Below are positions 1 to 5,126 of a stretch of 5,126 bases of DNA, piece after piece. The stretch covers positions 1 through 5,126 of the forward strand of contig MNXO01000128.1 in assembly GCA_001872995.1 (NCBI GenBank), given 5' to 3'. Origin of the DNA: Bacteroidetes bacterium CG2_30_32_10 (GTDB taxonomy: Bacteria; Bacteroidota; Bacteroidia; Bacteroidales; CG2-30-32-10). The position numbers and the translations under genes are program-made. Within the stretch, counting starts at the first letter, position 1, and every line of letters begins with the position of its first letter. Below the pieces are notes generated by a model. The model worked only from the letters and a program-made list of their open reading frames with translations. It was not told the origin of the DNA and ran no database searches.

Positions 1-444
1 AAAGAGAAAAAAATCAATAAAAATTTTCTTTTTTGGATTATTATATCTGTTTTAGCTTGCTTAATAAATCCATATTTCATTAAAGGCTTTTTATTTCCAT
101 TAGAGTTACTCACAAGATTTGATAATAATAATATATTTAAACAACATATTTCTGAATTAAAATCCTTTAGCAGTATTAACAAATACCTTTTAAAAGACTA
201 CTTATTTGCTGCTTTTAGTAGCATTACATTTATTTTAACTATTATTACCTTACGTAAAAGGCATTTACATGAATTTATTCTTCTGATTATATTTTTTTAT
301 TTAGCTGTATCATTCATCAGAAACATTCCTTTATTTATTATAATCGCTATACCAATTATTAGCCTTTCAATAAATGAAATTTTACTTAATTTAAAAGGAA
401 AAAAATGGTTTTCTAAATTAAAAATTATTAAGAGTATTTTATAA
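1..444 (+). pseudogene. Membrane-protein fragment, upstream part of a split gene (5' end outside window)
   Basis: This frame is open from the first base and gives 147 codons before TAA at 442-444. It is very hydrophobic. Likely membrane helices lie at about residues 9-27, 67-84, 92-106 and 109-129 of the visible part. Landmarks are INPY (22-25), an I-S-E-L-K-S stretch (50-55) and F-I-R-N-I-P-L-F (105-112). These recall, from memory, uncharacterised multi-pass proteins related to glycosyltransferase family 39 (lipid-linked sugar transferases), whose membrane part is followed by a soluble domain. The same reading frame resumes straight after the stop and supplies that soluble domain, so this and the 451-1260 segment look like one gene broken by a nonsense codon. 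The missing N-terminus prevents any check of a catalytic site. The biochemical role is inference only; the frame itself is clear. Confidence 0.7.
442..444 (+). other. In-frame premature TAA splitting the membrane-protein gene
   Basis: The TAA lies in the same frame as the coding sequence on both sides. The codons before it read Lys-Ser-Ile-Leu and those after it read Phe-Phe-Met-Ile-Ile-Val-Pro-Leu-Gly-Phe. Together they would make one continuous membrane helix with a single residue missing. A one-base change from a sense codon such as TTA (Leu) would be enough. No frameshift is needed. Confidence 0.75.
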
Positions 445-450
445 TTCTTT

Positions 451-1260
451 ATGATAATAGTTCCTTTGGGATTTATTCTTCAAATTAATACAGGGGCTTA
501 TTATATCGACAATCCATTTTCTAAATTTGGGGTAGGTATTGATAAAGAAGAACAACCTATTAAAACAAGTGAATTCTTAAATAAAAACCAATTAAAAGGT
601 AAAATAATAAATAGCATTGGATACGGGGGATGGCTTTCATGGTATTTATCAGAACCAATATTTATTGATGCACGTTTGGGAGTAATAAAAGAACAATTAT
701 ACCAAGAAGTTACAAACAGTTGGAATGGAGGATTAGCAAAGCTAATTAGTAAATATAATCCAAAACTTATTGTTTATAACTATACTAAATACTTACCTTG
801 GACCCTTCAATTGAGCCAAATGCCAGATTGGAGACTTATATATTTAGATAATGAAGCTGCAATATATGCCTATAAGGATTATGCAACAAATATAAAATCT
901 ATAAATTTTGCTACTCTTCCTTTGCAATATAATATCTCGACAGACACAAGTGAACAGGAAATAATAAATATATTAAAAACAAAACCATATAATAAATTTA
1001 CGGTTTTTATAGAAAGCTTCTTTAAAAAAACTGATAATAAGAAAGATTTGATAAATATTGCTTCCTTTTTATTACAAAATAAAGAATATAAAATAGCAGA
1101 AAAGTTCTTTCTTGCAGATATAAAGATAAATAAAGGTAAAAACAACTTTGTTTATTACGCATTGGCAGATATTTATCAAAAAACAGGGAAATATAAAAAA
1201 TTAGATTTATGTCTTTCAAAAATAAAATCAAAGAAAAAGAAAAAAGAAAAATACCAATAA
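451..1260 (+). CDS. C-terminal part of uncharacterised membrane glycosyltransferase-like protein with TPR-like tail
   Basis: If translated alone from ATG 451 this gives 269 residues. The first 12 or so are hydrophobic and look like the second half of a membrane helix begun before the TAA at 442-444. The soluble part carries G-Y-G-G-W-L-S-W-Y-L (58-66) followed by F-I-D-A-R (71-75), then W-R-L-I-Y-L-D (127-133) and an A-I-Y-A-Y strand. I recognise this pattern (GGYL..L....FIDGR, then W..vY.D) from the extracytoplasmic region of large uncharacterised GT39-like membrane proteins. Residues about 196-255 are helical, with A-x-x-F and Y-A-L-A-D-I-Y-Q-K-T-G-K-Y spacing like tetratricopeptide repeats. 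The C-terminus is Lys-rich. There is no ribosome binding site at the ATG, which sits 6 bases after the upstream stop, so re-initiation is possible but unproven. More probably this is the 3' part of a broken gene. No specific function can be assigned. Confidence 0.65.
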   Translation: MIIVPLGFILQINTGAYYIDNPFSKFGVGIDKEEQPIKTSEFLNKNQLKGKIINSIGYGGWLSWYLSEPIFIDARLGVIKEQLYQEVTNSWNGGLAKLISKYNPKLIVYNYTKYLPWTLQLSQMPDWRLIYLDNEAAIYAYKDYATNIKSINFATLPLQYNISTDTSEQEIINILKTKPYNKFTVFIESFFKKTDNKKDLINIASFLLQNKEYKIAEKFFLADIKINKGKNNFVYYALADIYQKTGKYKKLDLCLSKIKSKKKKKEKYQ

Positions 1261-1303
1261 AATCAACAAAAGAATGAATAAAAAACAAAATAGTTAGAAT
1301 ATT

Positions 1304-1335
1304 TTTGTCTATATGTAAAAATAGTTATACCTTTG
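1304..1335 (+). promoter_or_regulatory. Bacteroidota-type promoter for tRNA-Glu and rpsT
   Basis: TTTG at 1304-1307 is followed after 20 bases by TACCTTTG at 1328-1335. This matches the -33 TTTG and -7 TAnnTTTG boxes used by the Bacteroidota primary sigma factor. Transcription would start near 1341, about 20 bases before the mature tRNA 5' end. The site sits in the gap after the membrane-protein gene and has no other obvious target. Confidence 0.75.
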
Positions 1336-1360
1336 CAGCCTTAAAAATCAAGATAAAAAA

Positions 1361-1434
1361 GGCCCGTTCGTCTAGTCGGTTAGGACGCCAGGTTTTCATC
1401 CTGGAAATCAGGGGTTCGAGTCCCCTACGGGCTA
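1361..1434 (+). tRNA. tRNA-Glu (anticodon UUC)
   Basis: A complete 74-base cloverleaf can be folded by eye. The acceptor stem pairs 1361-1367 with 1427-1433, with one G-U pair at its end. The D arm begins at 1370. The anticodon stem CCAGG/CCTGG (1388-1392 with 1400-1404) encloses the loop TTTTCAT, with anticodon TTC at 1395-1397, reading Glu codons GAA and GAG. The T arm is AGGGG/CCCCT (1410-1414 with 1422-1426) with loop TTCGAGT. The discriminator base is A1434. CCA is not encoded, so it must be added after transcription. The gene has its own strong promoter and lies 19 bases before rpsT with no terminator between, so the two probably share a transcript that is cut by tRNA-processing RNases. 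Confidence 0.98.
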
Positions 1435-1453
1435 CAACAATTAAATAAATATT

Positions 1454-1705
1454 ATGGCAAATCATTTATCATCAAAAAAAAGAATAAGGTCAAACGATAC
1501 CAAAAGAGTTCTTAATCGTTATCAACATAAGACCATGCGTAATGCAGTTAAAAAATTAAGAACCACTGAAAATAAAGAAGTGGCTTCTACTGAACTTCCA
1601 AAAGTAGTTTCGGTTATTGATAAATTGGCAAAACGTAATGTAATTCATAAAAACAAAGCAGCTAACCTAAAGTCAAAATTGACAAGAATGGTAAACTCTT
1701 TGTAA
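1454..1705 (+). CDS. rpsT: 30S ribosomal protein S20
   Basis: This 83-residue, very basic protein matches bacterial S20, a primary binder of the 5' domain of 16S rRNA that helps early assembly of the small subunit. Visible hallmarks are the M-A-N-H-x-S-S-x-K-R-I-R start, the K-T-M-R-N-A-V-K-K-L-R segment (27-37) and the V-I-H-K-N-K-A-A-N-L-K-S-K-L segment (63-76). The length is normal for the family. ATG 1454 gives the expected conserved N-terminus. No Shine-Dalgarno sequence precedes it, only A/T-rich DNA, as is common in Bacteroidota. It lies 19 bases after tRNA-Glu and is probably transcribed from the tRNA promoter, which leaves no room for an independent leader. A strong terminator follows its stop. 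Confidence 0.97.
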   Translation: MANHLSSKKRIRSNDTKRVLNRYQHKTMRNAVKKLRTTENKEVASTELPKVVSVIDKLAKRNVIHKNKAANLKSKLTRMVNSL

Positions 1706-1737
1706 TAATACTTTTTTTCAAATATTTTCGTTTTTTT

Positions 1738-1776
1738 AAGGTCTTTTCTGTATATACGGAAAAGACCTTTATTTTT
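1738..1776 (+). terminator. Intrinsic terminator after rpsT
   Basis: A perfect 11-base inverted repeat pairs 1738-1748 (AAGGTCTTTTC) with 1759-1769 (GAAAAGACCTT). Three inner pairs (T-G, G-C, T-A) can extend it to 14 with an ATAT loop. The T-rich tail TTTATTTTT follows (about 1768-1776). It ends the tRNA-Glu/rpsT transcript. The base run before the stem is T-rich rather than A-rich, so it should act on the plus strand only. Confidence 0.92.
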
Positions 1777-1803
1777 GTAATTATTTAGTAAATTCGCACT
1801 TTG
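1774..1803 (+). promoter_or_regulatory. Possible weak promoter for radC
   Basis: TTTG at 1774-1777 is followed after 18 bases by GCACTTTG at 1796-1803. This keeps the TTTG half of the -7 box TAnnTTTG but not its TA. A transcript would start near 1809, only about 10 bases before the GTG start of radC. The -33 element coincides with the end of the rpsT terminator T-tract. The match is partial, so this is only a candidate. No better promoter is visible between the terminator and radC. Confidence 0.35.
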
Positions 1804-1819
1804 ATTTATAAATATATAA

Positions 1820-2524
1820 GTGGAAAACGACCATAATAAAAATAAAAATTCTATAAAATTTTGGTCAGAATTCGATAGACCAAGAGAAAAATTAGTAGCA
1901 AAAGGTAAAAGCAGTTTAAGTGATTCTGAACTGATTGCAATACTTATTGGTTCAGGAAATAAAAATGAATCAGCTGTTGATTTATCTAAAAAAATATTAC
2001 AATCTGTGAACAATAATTTAATAGAATTATCTAAACTATCTATTAATGAATTAATAAAATTCAATGGCATTGGTGAGGCTAAAGCAATAAGTATTATTGC
2101 CGCTCTTGAATTAGGAAGTCGAAGAAGAGAATCTAATGTGATTAATAAAAACAAAATAAGCAGTAGCAAGGATGTGTTTGAATTATTTGCTTCAAATTTT
2201 TCATCCACTTCTTATGAAGAATTTTGGATATTAATGTTAAACAGAGCCAATCACATTATAAAAAAAATAAATATTAGCGAAGGTGGCGTTTCTGAAACAA
2301 TAGTAGATGCAAAAAAAATATTTAGTATTGCTTTGGAAAACAAAGCAACTTCTATTGTCCTTTGCCACAATCACCCATCAGGTAACATTCAGCCGTGTGA
2401 AGCAGATATAAAACTTACAAAAAAACTCAAAGAAGCTGGTAAAACTTTAGATATTTTAGTGGTAGATCATATCATTATTGGAATTGAAAAATACTATAGC
2501 TTTGCAGACGAGGGAATTATTTAG
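1820..2524 (+). CDS. radC: RadC family protein (JAMM/MPN domain)
   Basis: This 234-residue protein has normal RadC length. The N-terminal part starts with the family signature F-D-R-P-R-E-K-L (18-25), then S-L-S-D-S-E-L-I-A-I-L-I-G-S-G (32-46). A helix-hairpin-helix motif, F-N-G-I-G-E-A-K-A (81-89), suggests DNA contact. The C-terminal JAMM/MPN fold shows E-E-F (133-135), the metal-binding H-N-H-P-S-G (183-188) and D196. In the usual HxH-x7-S-x2-D motif the Ser is Cys here (C193). The GTG at 1820 is the only reasonable start: a TAA lies directly before it in frame and no ATG occurs before about residue 139. No Shine-Dalgarno sequence is seen. The family is named for a presumed role in DNA repair, but that E. 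coli mutation was later traced to recG, and the true biochemical function is unsettled. The epimerase follows after 14 bases, so cotranscription is likely. Confidence 0.95.
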   Translation: MENDHNKNKNSIKFWSEFDRPREKLVAKGKSSLSDSELIAILIGSGNKNESAVDLSKKILQSVNNNLIELSKLSINELIKFNGIGEAKAISIIAALELGSRRRESNVINKNKISSSKDVFELFASNFSSTSYEEFWILMLNRANHIIKKINISEGGVSETIVDAKKIFSIALENKATSIVLCHNHPSGNIQPCEADIKLTKKLKEAGKTLDILVVDHIIIGIEKYYSFADEGII

Positions 2525-2538
2525 AAAACCACTTTGAC

Positions 2539-3699
2539 ATGATAAAGATAGTAACAATAATAGGTGCTAGACCTCAAATAATTAAAGCAGCGGCAATAAG
2601 TAGAGCAATAAAAAAATATTTTTTTAAAGAAATAACTGAAATTATAGTTCATACAGGACAACATTATGATGAAAGAATGTCGGCTATTTTCTTTGAAGAA
2701 CTATCCATTCCAAAACCTGATTATAATCTGAATGTTGGATCTTCCAATCACGGAATACAAACAGCACAGATGATTAAAGGAATAGAAGAAATATTATTAA
2801 AAGAAAAACCTGATTACATCATTCTTTATGGTGATACAAATTCTACATTAGCGGGTGCAATAGCTGCTTCGAAAATTAATATTCCCATAGTACATATAGA
2901 AGCAGGCTTGCGTTCTTATAATAAAGCTATGCCCGAAGAAATTAATAGGATTATGTGCGACCATGTTTCTACTTTGTTGTTTTCACCGACCAAAACGGGA
3001 TTTAACAATTTATTAAAAGAAGGTTTTAAAGAAAATAAATCACCTTACAATATTGATAATCCAGGCATTTATCATTGTGGAGATATTATGTATGATAATA
3101 GCCTTTATTTTTCAGAAATAGCTGAAAAAAAATCAGGCATTTTAACAAAATATCAATTAAAACAAAATGAATTTATACTTGGAACCATTCATCGAAATAA
3201 TAATACCGATGACCCCAAGAGACTTAATGCAATTTTTACAGCGATTAACAAAATATCAGAATCAGAAAGGATAACAATCGTATTACCTTTGCATCCTCGA
3301 ACTAATAAGGTATTACAAGATAACCTTGATAGAGAAACATATATAAAAACGATTAACAATCATTTAATAAAAATAATTCCACCAGTTTCTTTTCTCGATA
3401 TGATACTTTTAGAAAAAAATTCCGAGATGATAATAACAGATTCGGGTGGCGTTCAAAAGGAAGCATTTTTCTTTCAAAAACCTTGTATTATAATTCGTTC
3501 CGAAAGCGAATGGGTAGAGATTATTGATTGTGGTTTAGGAATTATTGCTGATGCTGATGAAAGTCGAATATATAAAGCCTTTAAACATTTTAAAGAAATT
3601 AAACTCCCACATTATAATGCTATTTTTGGTAAAGGAAATGCTGCAGAATTTATTTGCAATGAAATGATTACACAATCAAAAAACAAAAAGGTTAAGTAA
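2539..3699 (+). CDS. wecB: UDP-N-acetylglucosamine 2-epimerase, non-hydrolysing (WecB/WbpI family)
   Basis: This 386-residue cytoplasmic GT-B-fold enzyme should invert C2 of a UDP-GlcNAc-type sugar to its ManNAc form, a precursor for capsule, O-antigen or similar polysaccharides. Visible motifs are G-A-R-P-Q-I-I-K-A (9-17), H-T-G-Q-H-Y-D (38-44), Y-G-D-T-N-S-T (97-103), H-I-E-A-G-L-R-S (119-126), P-E-E-I-N-R (132-137), T-I-H-R (216-219) and D-S-G-G-V-Q-K-E-A (301-309). D99, E121, E133 or E134, and H218 fall where the family's catalytic residues are expected. GARPQ, a short loop before MPEEINR, and G-D-I-M-Y-D (181-186) resemble WbpI-type UDP-GlcNAc(3NAc)A 2-epimerases more than classical WecB. 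The substrate may therefore be a 2,3-diacetamido-uronate, and the symbol is provisional. The start is ATG 2539, just after radC. The gene is convergent with the kinase gene, a likely partner in polysaccharide production. Confidence 0.92.
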   Translation: MIKIVTIIGARPQIIKAAAISRAIKKYFFKEITEIIVHTGQHYDERMSAIFFEELSIPKPDYNLNVGSSNHGIQTAQMIKGIEEILLKEKPDYIILYGDTNSTLAGAIAASKINIPIVHIEAGLRSYNKAMPEEINRIMCDHVSTLLFSPTKTGFNNLLKEGFKENKSPYNIDNPGIYHCGDIMYDNSLYFSEIAEKKSGILTKYQLKQNEFILGTIHRNNNTDDPKRLNAIFTAINKISESERITIVLPLHPRTNKVLQDNLDRETYIKTINNHLIKIIPPVSFLDMILLEKNSEMIITDSGGVQKEAFFFQKPCIIIRSESEWVEIIDCGLGIIADADESRIYKAFKHFKEIKLPHYNAIFGKGNAAEFICNEMITQSKNKKVK

Positions 3700-5126
3700 T
3701 ATTTGGCTTTTTACTCCTACCAAAAGCACTTATAATTTTATCTTTAATGGTTTTCTTTTTAGTTTCCTCAGAATAGATACCATATCCGTAACCATAGCCA
3801 TAGCCGTAACCATAGCCATAGCCATAACCATATTTTTTATAAGAGTATTTATAAGAATTGCTAGCAAATTTTACATCATTAATAACGATGCCGATTTTTT
3901 CAATATTTGCTGTTTTTGCCAAATCATTAAGAGAAAATAAAGATTTCTTGTGTGTATAATTTTGACGAACTACATAAATAGTAAAATCAGAATTTTTAAT
4001 GATGTGAACTGCATCAGAAACGAAGCCTAAAGGAGGAGTATCAATAAAAATATAATCAAATTCTTGAGATAATTCCGTTAAAAGTATTTTCATCTTTTTA
4101 GACTCAATCAATTCAGCAGGATTAGGAGGAATAATACCTGAAGGAATAATAAAAAGGTTTTCAAAGTTTGTTTTATAAGTAATATTGTCTTTGGTGGATT
4201 TGCCTATAAGATAATTGGTAAGTCCATCTTTATTTTCAATATTAAATATTTTTTGAATTTTTGGTTTTCTTAGGTCACAGCCTAAAATAACCACTTTTTT
4301 TCCAGAAAGAGCAAAGGTACCAGCAATATTTATAGTTGTAAATGTCTTACCTTCACCCCTCATAGCAGAAGTGATGGCAATAATTTTTTTGGGTTGTTCG
4401 TTTTCGTAAAACTGCATATTAGTTTTAATTGCCCTCACCGACTCAGTAACAATTGATTTAGGTTTTTCAAGAACCACTAAATTCAAATCATATTCGCTAT
4501 GAGAAATAACACCAATAATAGGGATATTAGTATTGTTTTCAACATCTGCTTTTTCTATAATTCTATCATTAAAATAATCTCTAATCCTAATAATACTAAA
4601 TGGTATTAAAAGACCCAACACCAATGCTATCATATACGAACGTGATTTGTTTGGATAAATAAGTGCTGCATATTTAGAATCATCAATTACTTTATTATCA
4701 GGAATATTGGCAGCTTTAGCAATTGCTGCTTCCGCTTTTTTCTGAAGTAAATAAGTATAAATTTCATCATTTACGCCATATTTCCTTTGAATTCTTAAGT
4801 AATCTCTTTCATTAAGTGGTAGTTTATTTTGTTGGTTTTGAATTAATTGAATATTTTTATCAATTTCGTTTATTGTTAATTTACTAACATTCACAAAATT
4901 TTTGACAATTTCAATTAATGTTTTTTTATTACTTGCAATTTGTTCTTCAACTTGGCTTAAATAGGGATTGAGTAAAATATTTTTTTTGTTCCACAATTCT
5001 TTTTGATTATTTAATTCTGTAAGTGTTTTAATGGTTGAAAACAAAAGAGGGTCATTAATATTCATAGTGGATGGTGCAACAACATCTTGAAAATTGTTAT
5101 TATTGCTACTGTAGCCAAATAAGTAG
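3692..5126 (-). CDS. Wzc-like polysaccharide chain-length/export protein with BY-type tyrosine kinase (5' end outside window)
   Basis: The frame is still open at the right edge; 477 residues are visible. The Met at 5063-5065 is internal: the 20 codons before it stay open and read into V-V-A-P-S-T-M, typical of the middle of these proteins. Numbered from that Met, a periplasmic region with coiled-coil-like helices (about 15-120) holds the conserved L-P-x-x-E-R-D-Y-L-R-I-Q-R segment (82-94), and a membrane helix follows (144-160). The cytoplasmic kinase has Walker A A-M-R-G-E-G-K-T (234-241), Walker A' G-C-D-L-R-K-P (262-268) and Walker B I-F-I-D-T-P-P (339-345). A Tyr-rich tail includes nine Tyr-Gly pairs (412-429), the expected autophosphorylation cluster. 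Such inner-membrane proteins set capsule or exopolysaccharide length and cooperate with an outer-membrane exporter, which is not in the window. The gene's own promoter lies outside. Its last 8 bases overlap the convergent epimerase gene. Confidence 0.93.
   Translation of the reverse strand, partial: YLFGYSSNNNNFQDVVAPSTMNINDPLLFSTIKTLTELNNQKELWNKKNILLNPYLSQVEEQIASNKKTLIEIVKNFVNVSKLTINEIDKNIQLIQNQQNKLPLNERDYLRIQRKYGVNDEIYTYLLQKKAEAAIAKAANIPDNKVIDDSKYAALIYPNKSRSYMIALVLGLLIPFSIIRIRDYFNDRIIEKADVENNTNIPIIGVISHSEYDLNLVVLEKPKSIVTESVRAIKTNMQFYENEQPKKIIAITSAMRGEGKTFTTINIAGTFALSGKKVVILGCDLRKPKIQKIFNIENKDGLTNYLIGKSTKDNITYKTNFENLFIIPSGIIPPNPAELIESKKMKILLTELSQEFDYIFIDTPPLGFVSDAVHIIKNSDFTIYVVRQNYTHKKSLFSLNDLAKTANIEKIGIVINDVKFASNSYKYSYKKYGYGYGYGYGYGYGYGYGIYSEETKKKTIKDKIISAFGRSKKPNIT
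3779..3832 (-). repeat. Tandem repeat encoding (Tyr-Gly)9
   Basis: Nine 6-base units (TAT/TAC + GGN, minus strand) encode nine consecutive Tyr-Gly pairs in the kinase tail. There is an 18-base higher-order period: the pattern GGT-TAy-GGC-TAT-GGC-TAT occurs at 3812-3829 and again at 3794-3811, with a partial third copy at about 3779-3793. Copy-number change in 6- or 18-base steps would keep the frame and change the number of tyrosines. Confidence 0.9.

Noticed and set aside
442..444. TAA as a reassigned sense codon (alternative genetic code)
   Set aside because: rpsT, the epimerase, the kinase and the 451-1260 frame all end in TAA at sensible lengths, so TAA is a normal stop here.
879..1288. 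Two overlapping minus-strand ORFs (879-1145 and 1022-1288), each of 88 codons
   Set aside because: They lie opposite the family-like plus-strand sequence, are Phe/Leu/Ile-rich as expected from the reverse complement of an A-rich gene, and show no recognisable motif or promoter.
1361..1434. tRNA gene as an integration site for a mobile element
   Set aside because: No integrase gene and no repeat of the tRNA 3' end were noticed in the window, and the downstream neighbours are housekeeping genes.
1645..2208. Minus-strand ORF of 187 codons
   Set aside because: It overlaps the end of rpsT, the terminator and most of the N-terminal half of radC, both clearly real genes. It has no family-like motif and is a shadow.
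3706..3727. Small inverted repeat GCTTTT/AAAAGC with a 10-base loop near the convergent gene ends, as a terminator
   Set aside because: The stem is only 6 pairs, AT-rich, and lacks a T-tract directly after it on either strand. It also lies within the last codons of the kinase gene.
3779..3832. The short tandem repeat as a CRISPR or other non-coding array
   Set aside because: Units are 6 bases with no spacers, stay in frame within the kinase gene, and encode Tyr-Gly pairs at the place where these kinases carry tyrosine clusters.
5063..5065. ATG as the true start of the kinase gene
   Set aside because: The frame stays open through the right edge and the 20 upstream codons read like the conserved interior of Wzc-like proteins (V-V-A-P-S-T-M). 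The N-terminal membrane helix and Wzz-type domain would also be missing.

Overview
The window is strongly AT-rich chromosomal DNA, most likely from a member of the Bacteroidota and probably close to the Bacteroidales. Four things point there. A near-perfect Bacteroidota-type promoter (TTTG, about 20 bases, TAnnTTTG) precedes the tRNA gene. The starts lack Shine-Dalgarno sequences and are preceded only by A/T-rich DNA. The tRNA gene encodes no CCA end. The order tRNA-Glu, rpsT, radC and the Wzc-like kinase sequence fit what I recall of this phylum. No species can be named from this sequence.

Layout from left to right. Positions 1-1260 hold the 3' part of a multi-pass membrane protein of uncharacterised, glycosyltransferase-39-like type. 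Its single reading frame is cut by a TAA codon at 442-444 inside a predicted membrane helix. Next comes a compact housekeeping block: a promoter, tRNA-Glu(UUC) at 1361-1434, rpsT (ribosomal protein S20) at 1454-1705 and a strong intrinsic terminator at 1738-1776. radC (1820-2524, GTG start) follows, and only 14 bases later a non-hydrolysing UDP-GlcNAc 2-epimerase of the WecB/WbpI type (2539-3699). Converging on it from the minus strand is the 3' part of a Wzc-like polysaccharide co-polymerase fused to a tyrosine kinase. That gene runs off the right edge, and its stop region overlaps the epimerase stop region by 8 bases.

Functionally, the right half looks like the edge of a capsule or exopolysaccharide locus. 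The epimerase would supply a ManNAc-type nucleotide sugar, and the kinase would control polymer chain length and export. The middle is translation and DNA-maintenance housekeeping. I found no phage, transposon, CRISPR array or clear new defence or mobile system. The points most worth a second look are the in-frame nonsense codon in the membrane protein, the slippage-prone (Tyr-Gly)9 tail of the kinase, and a Ser-to-Cys change in the RadC JAMM motif.
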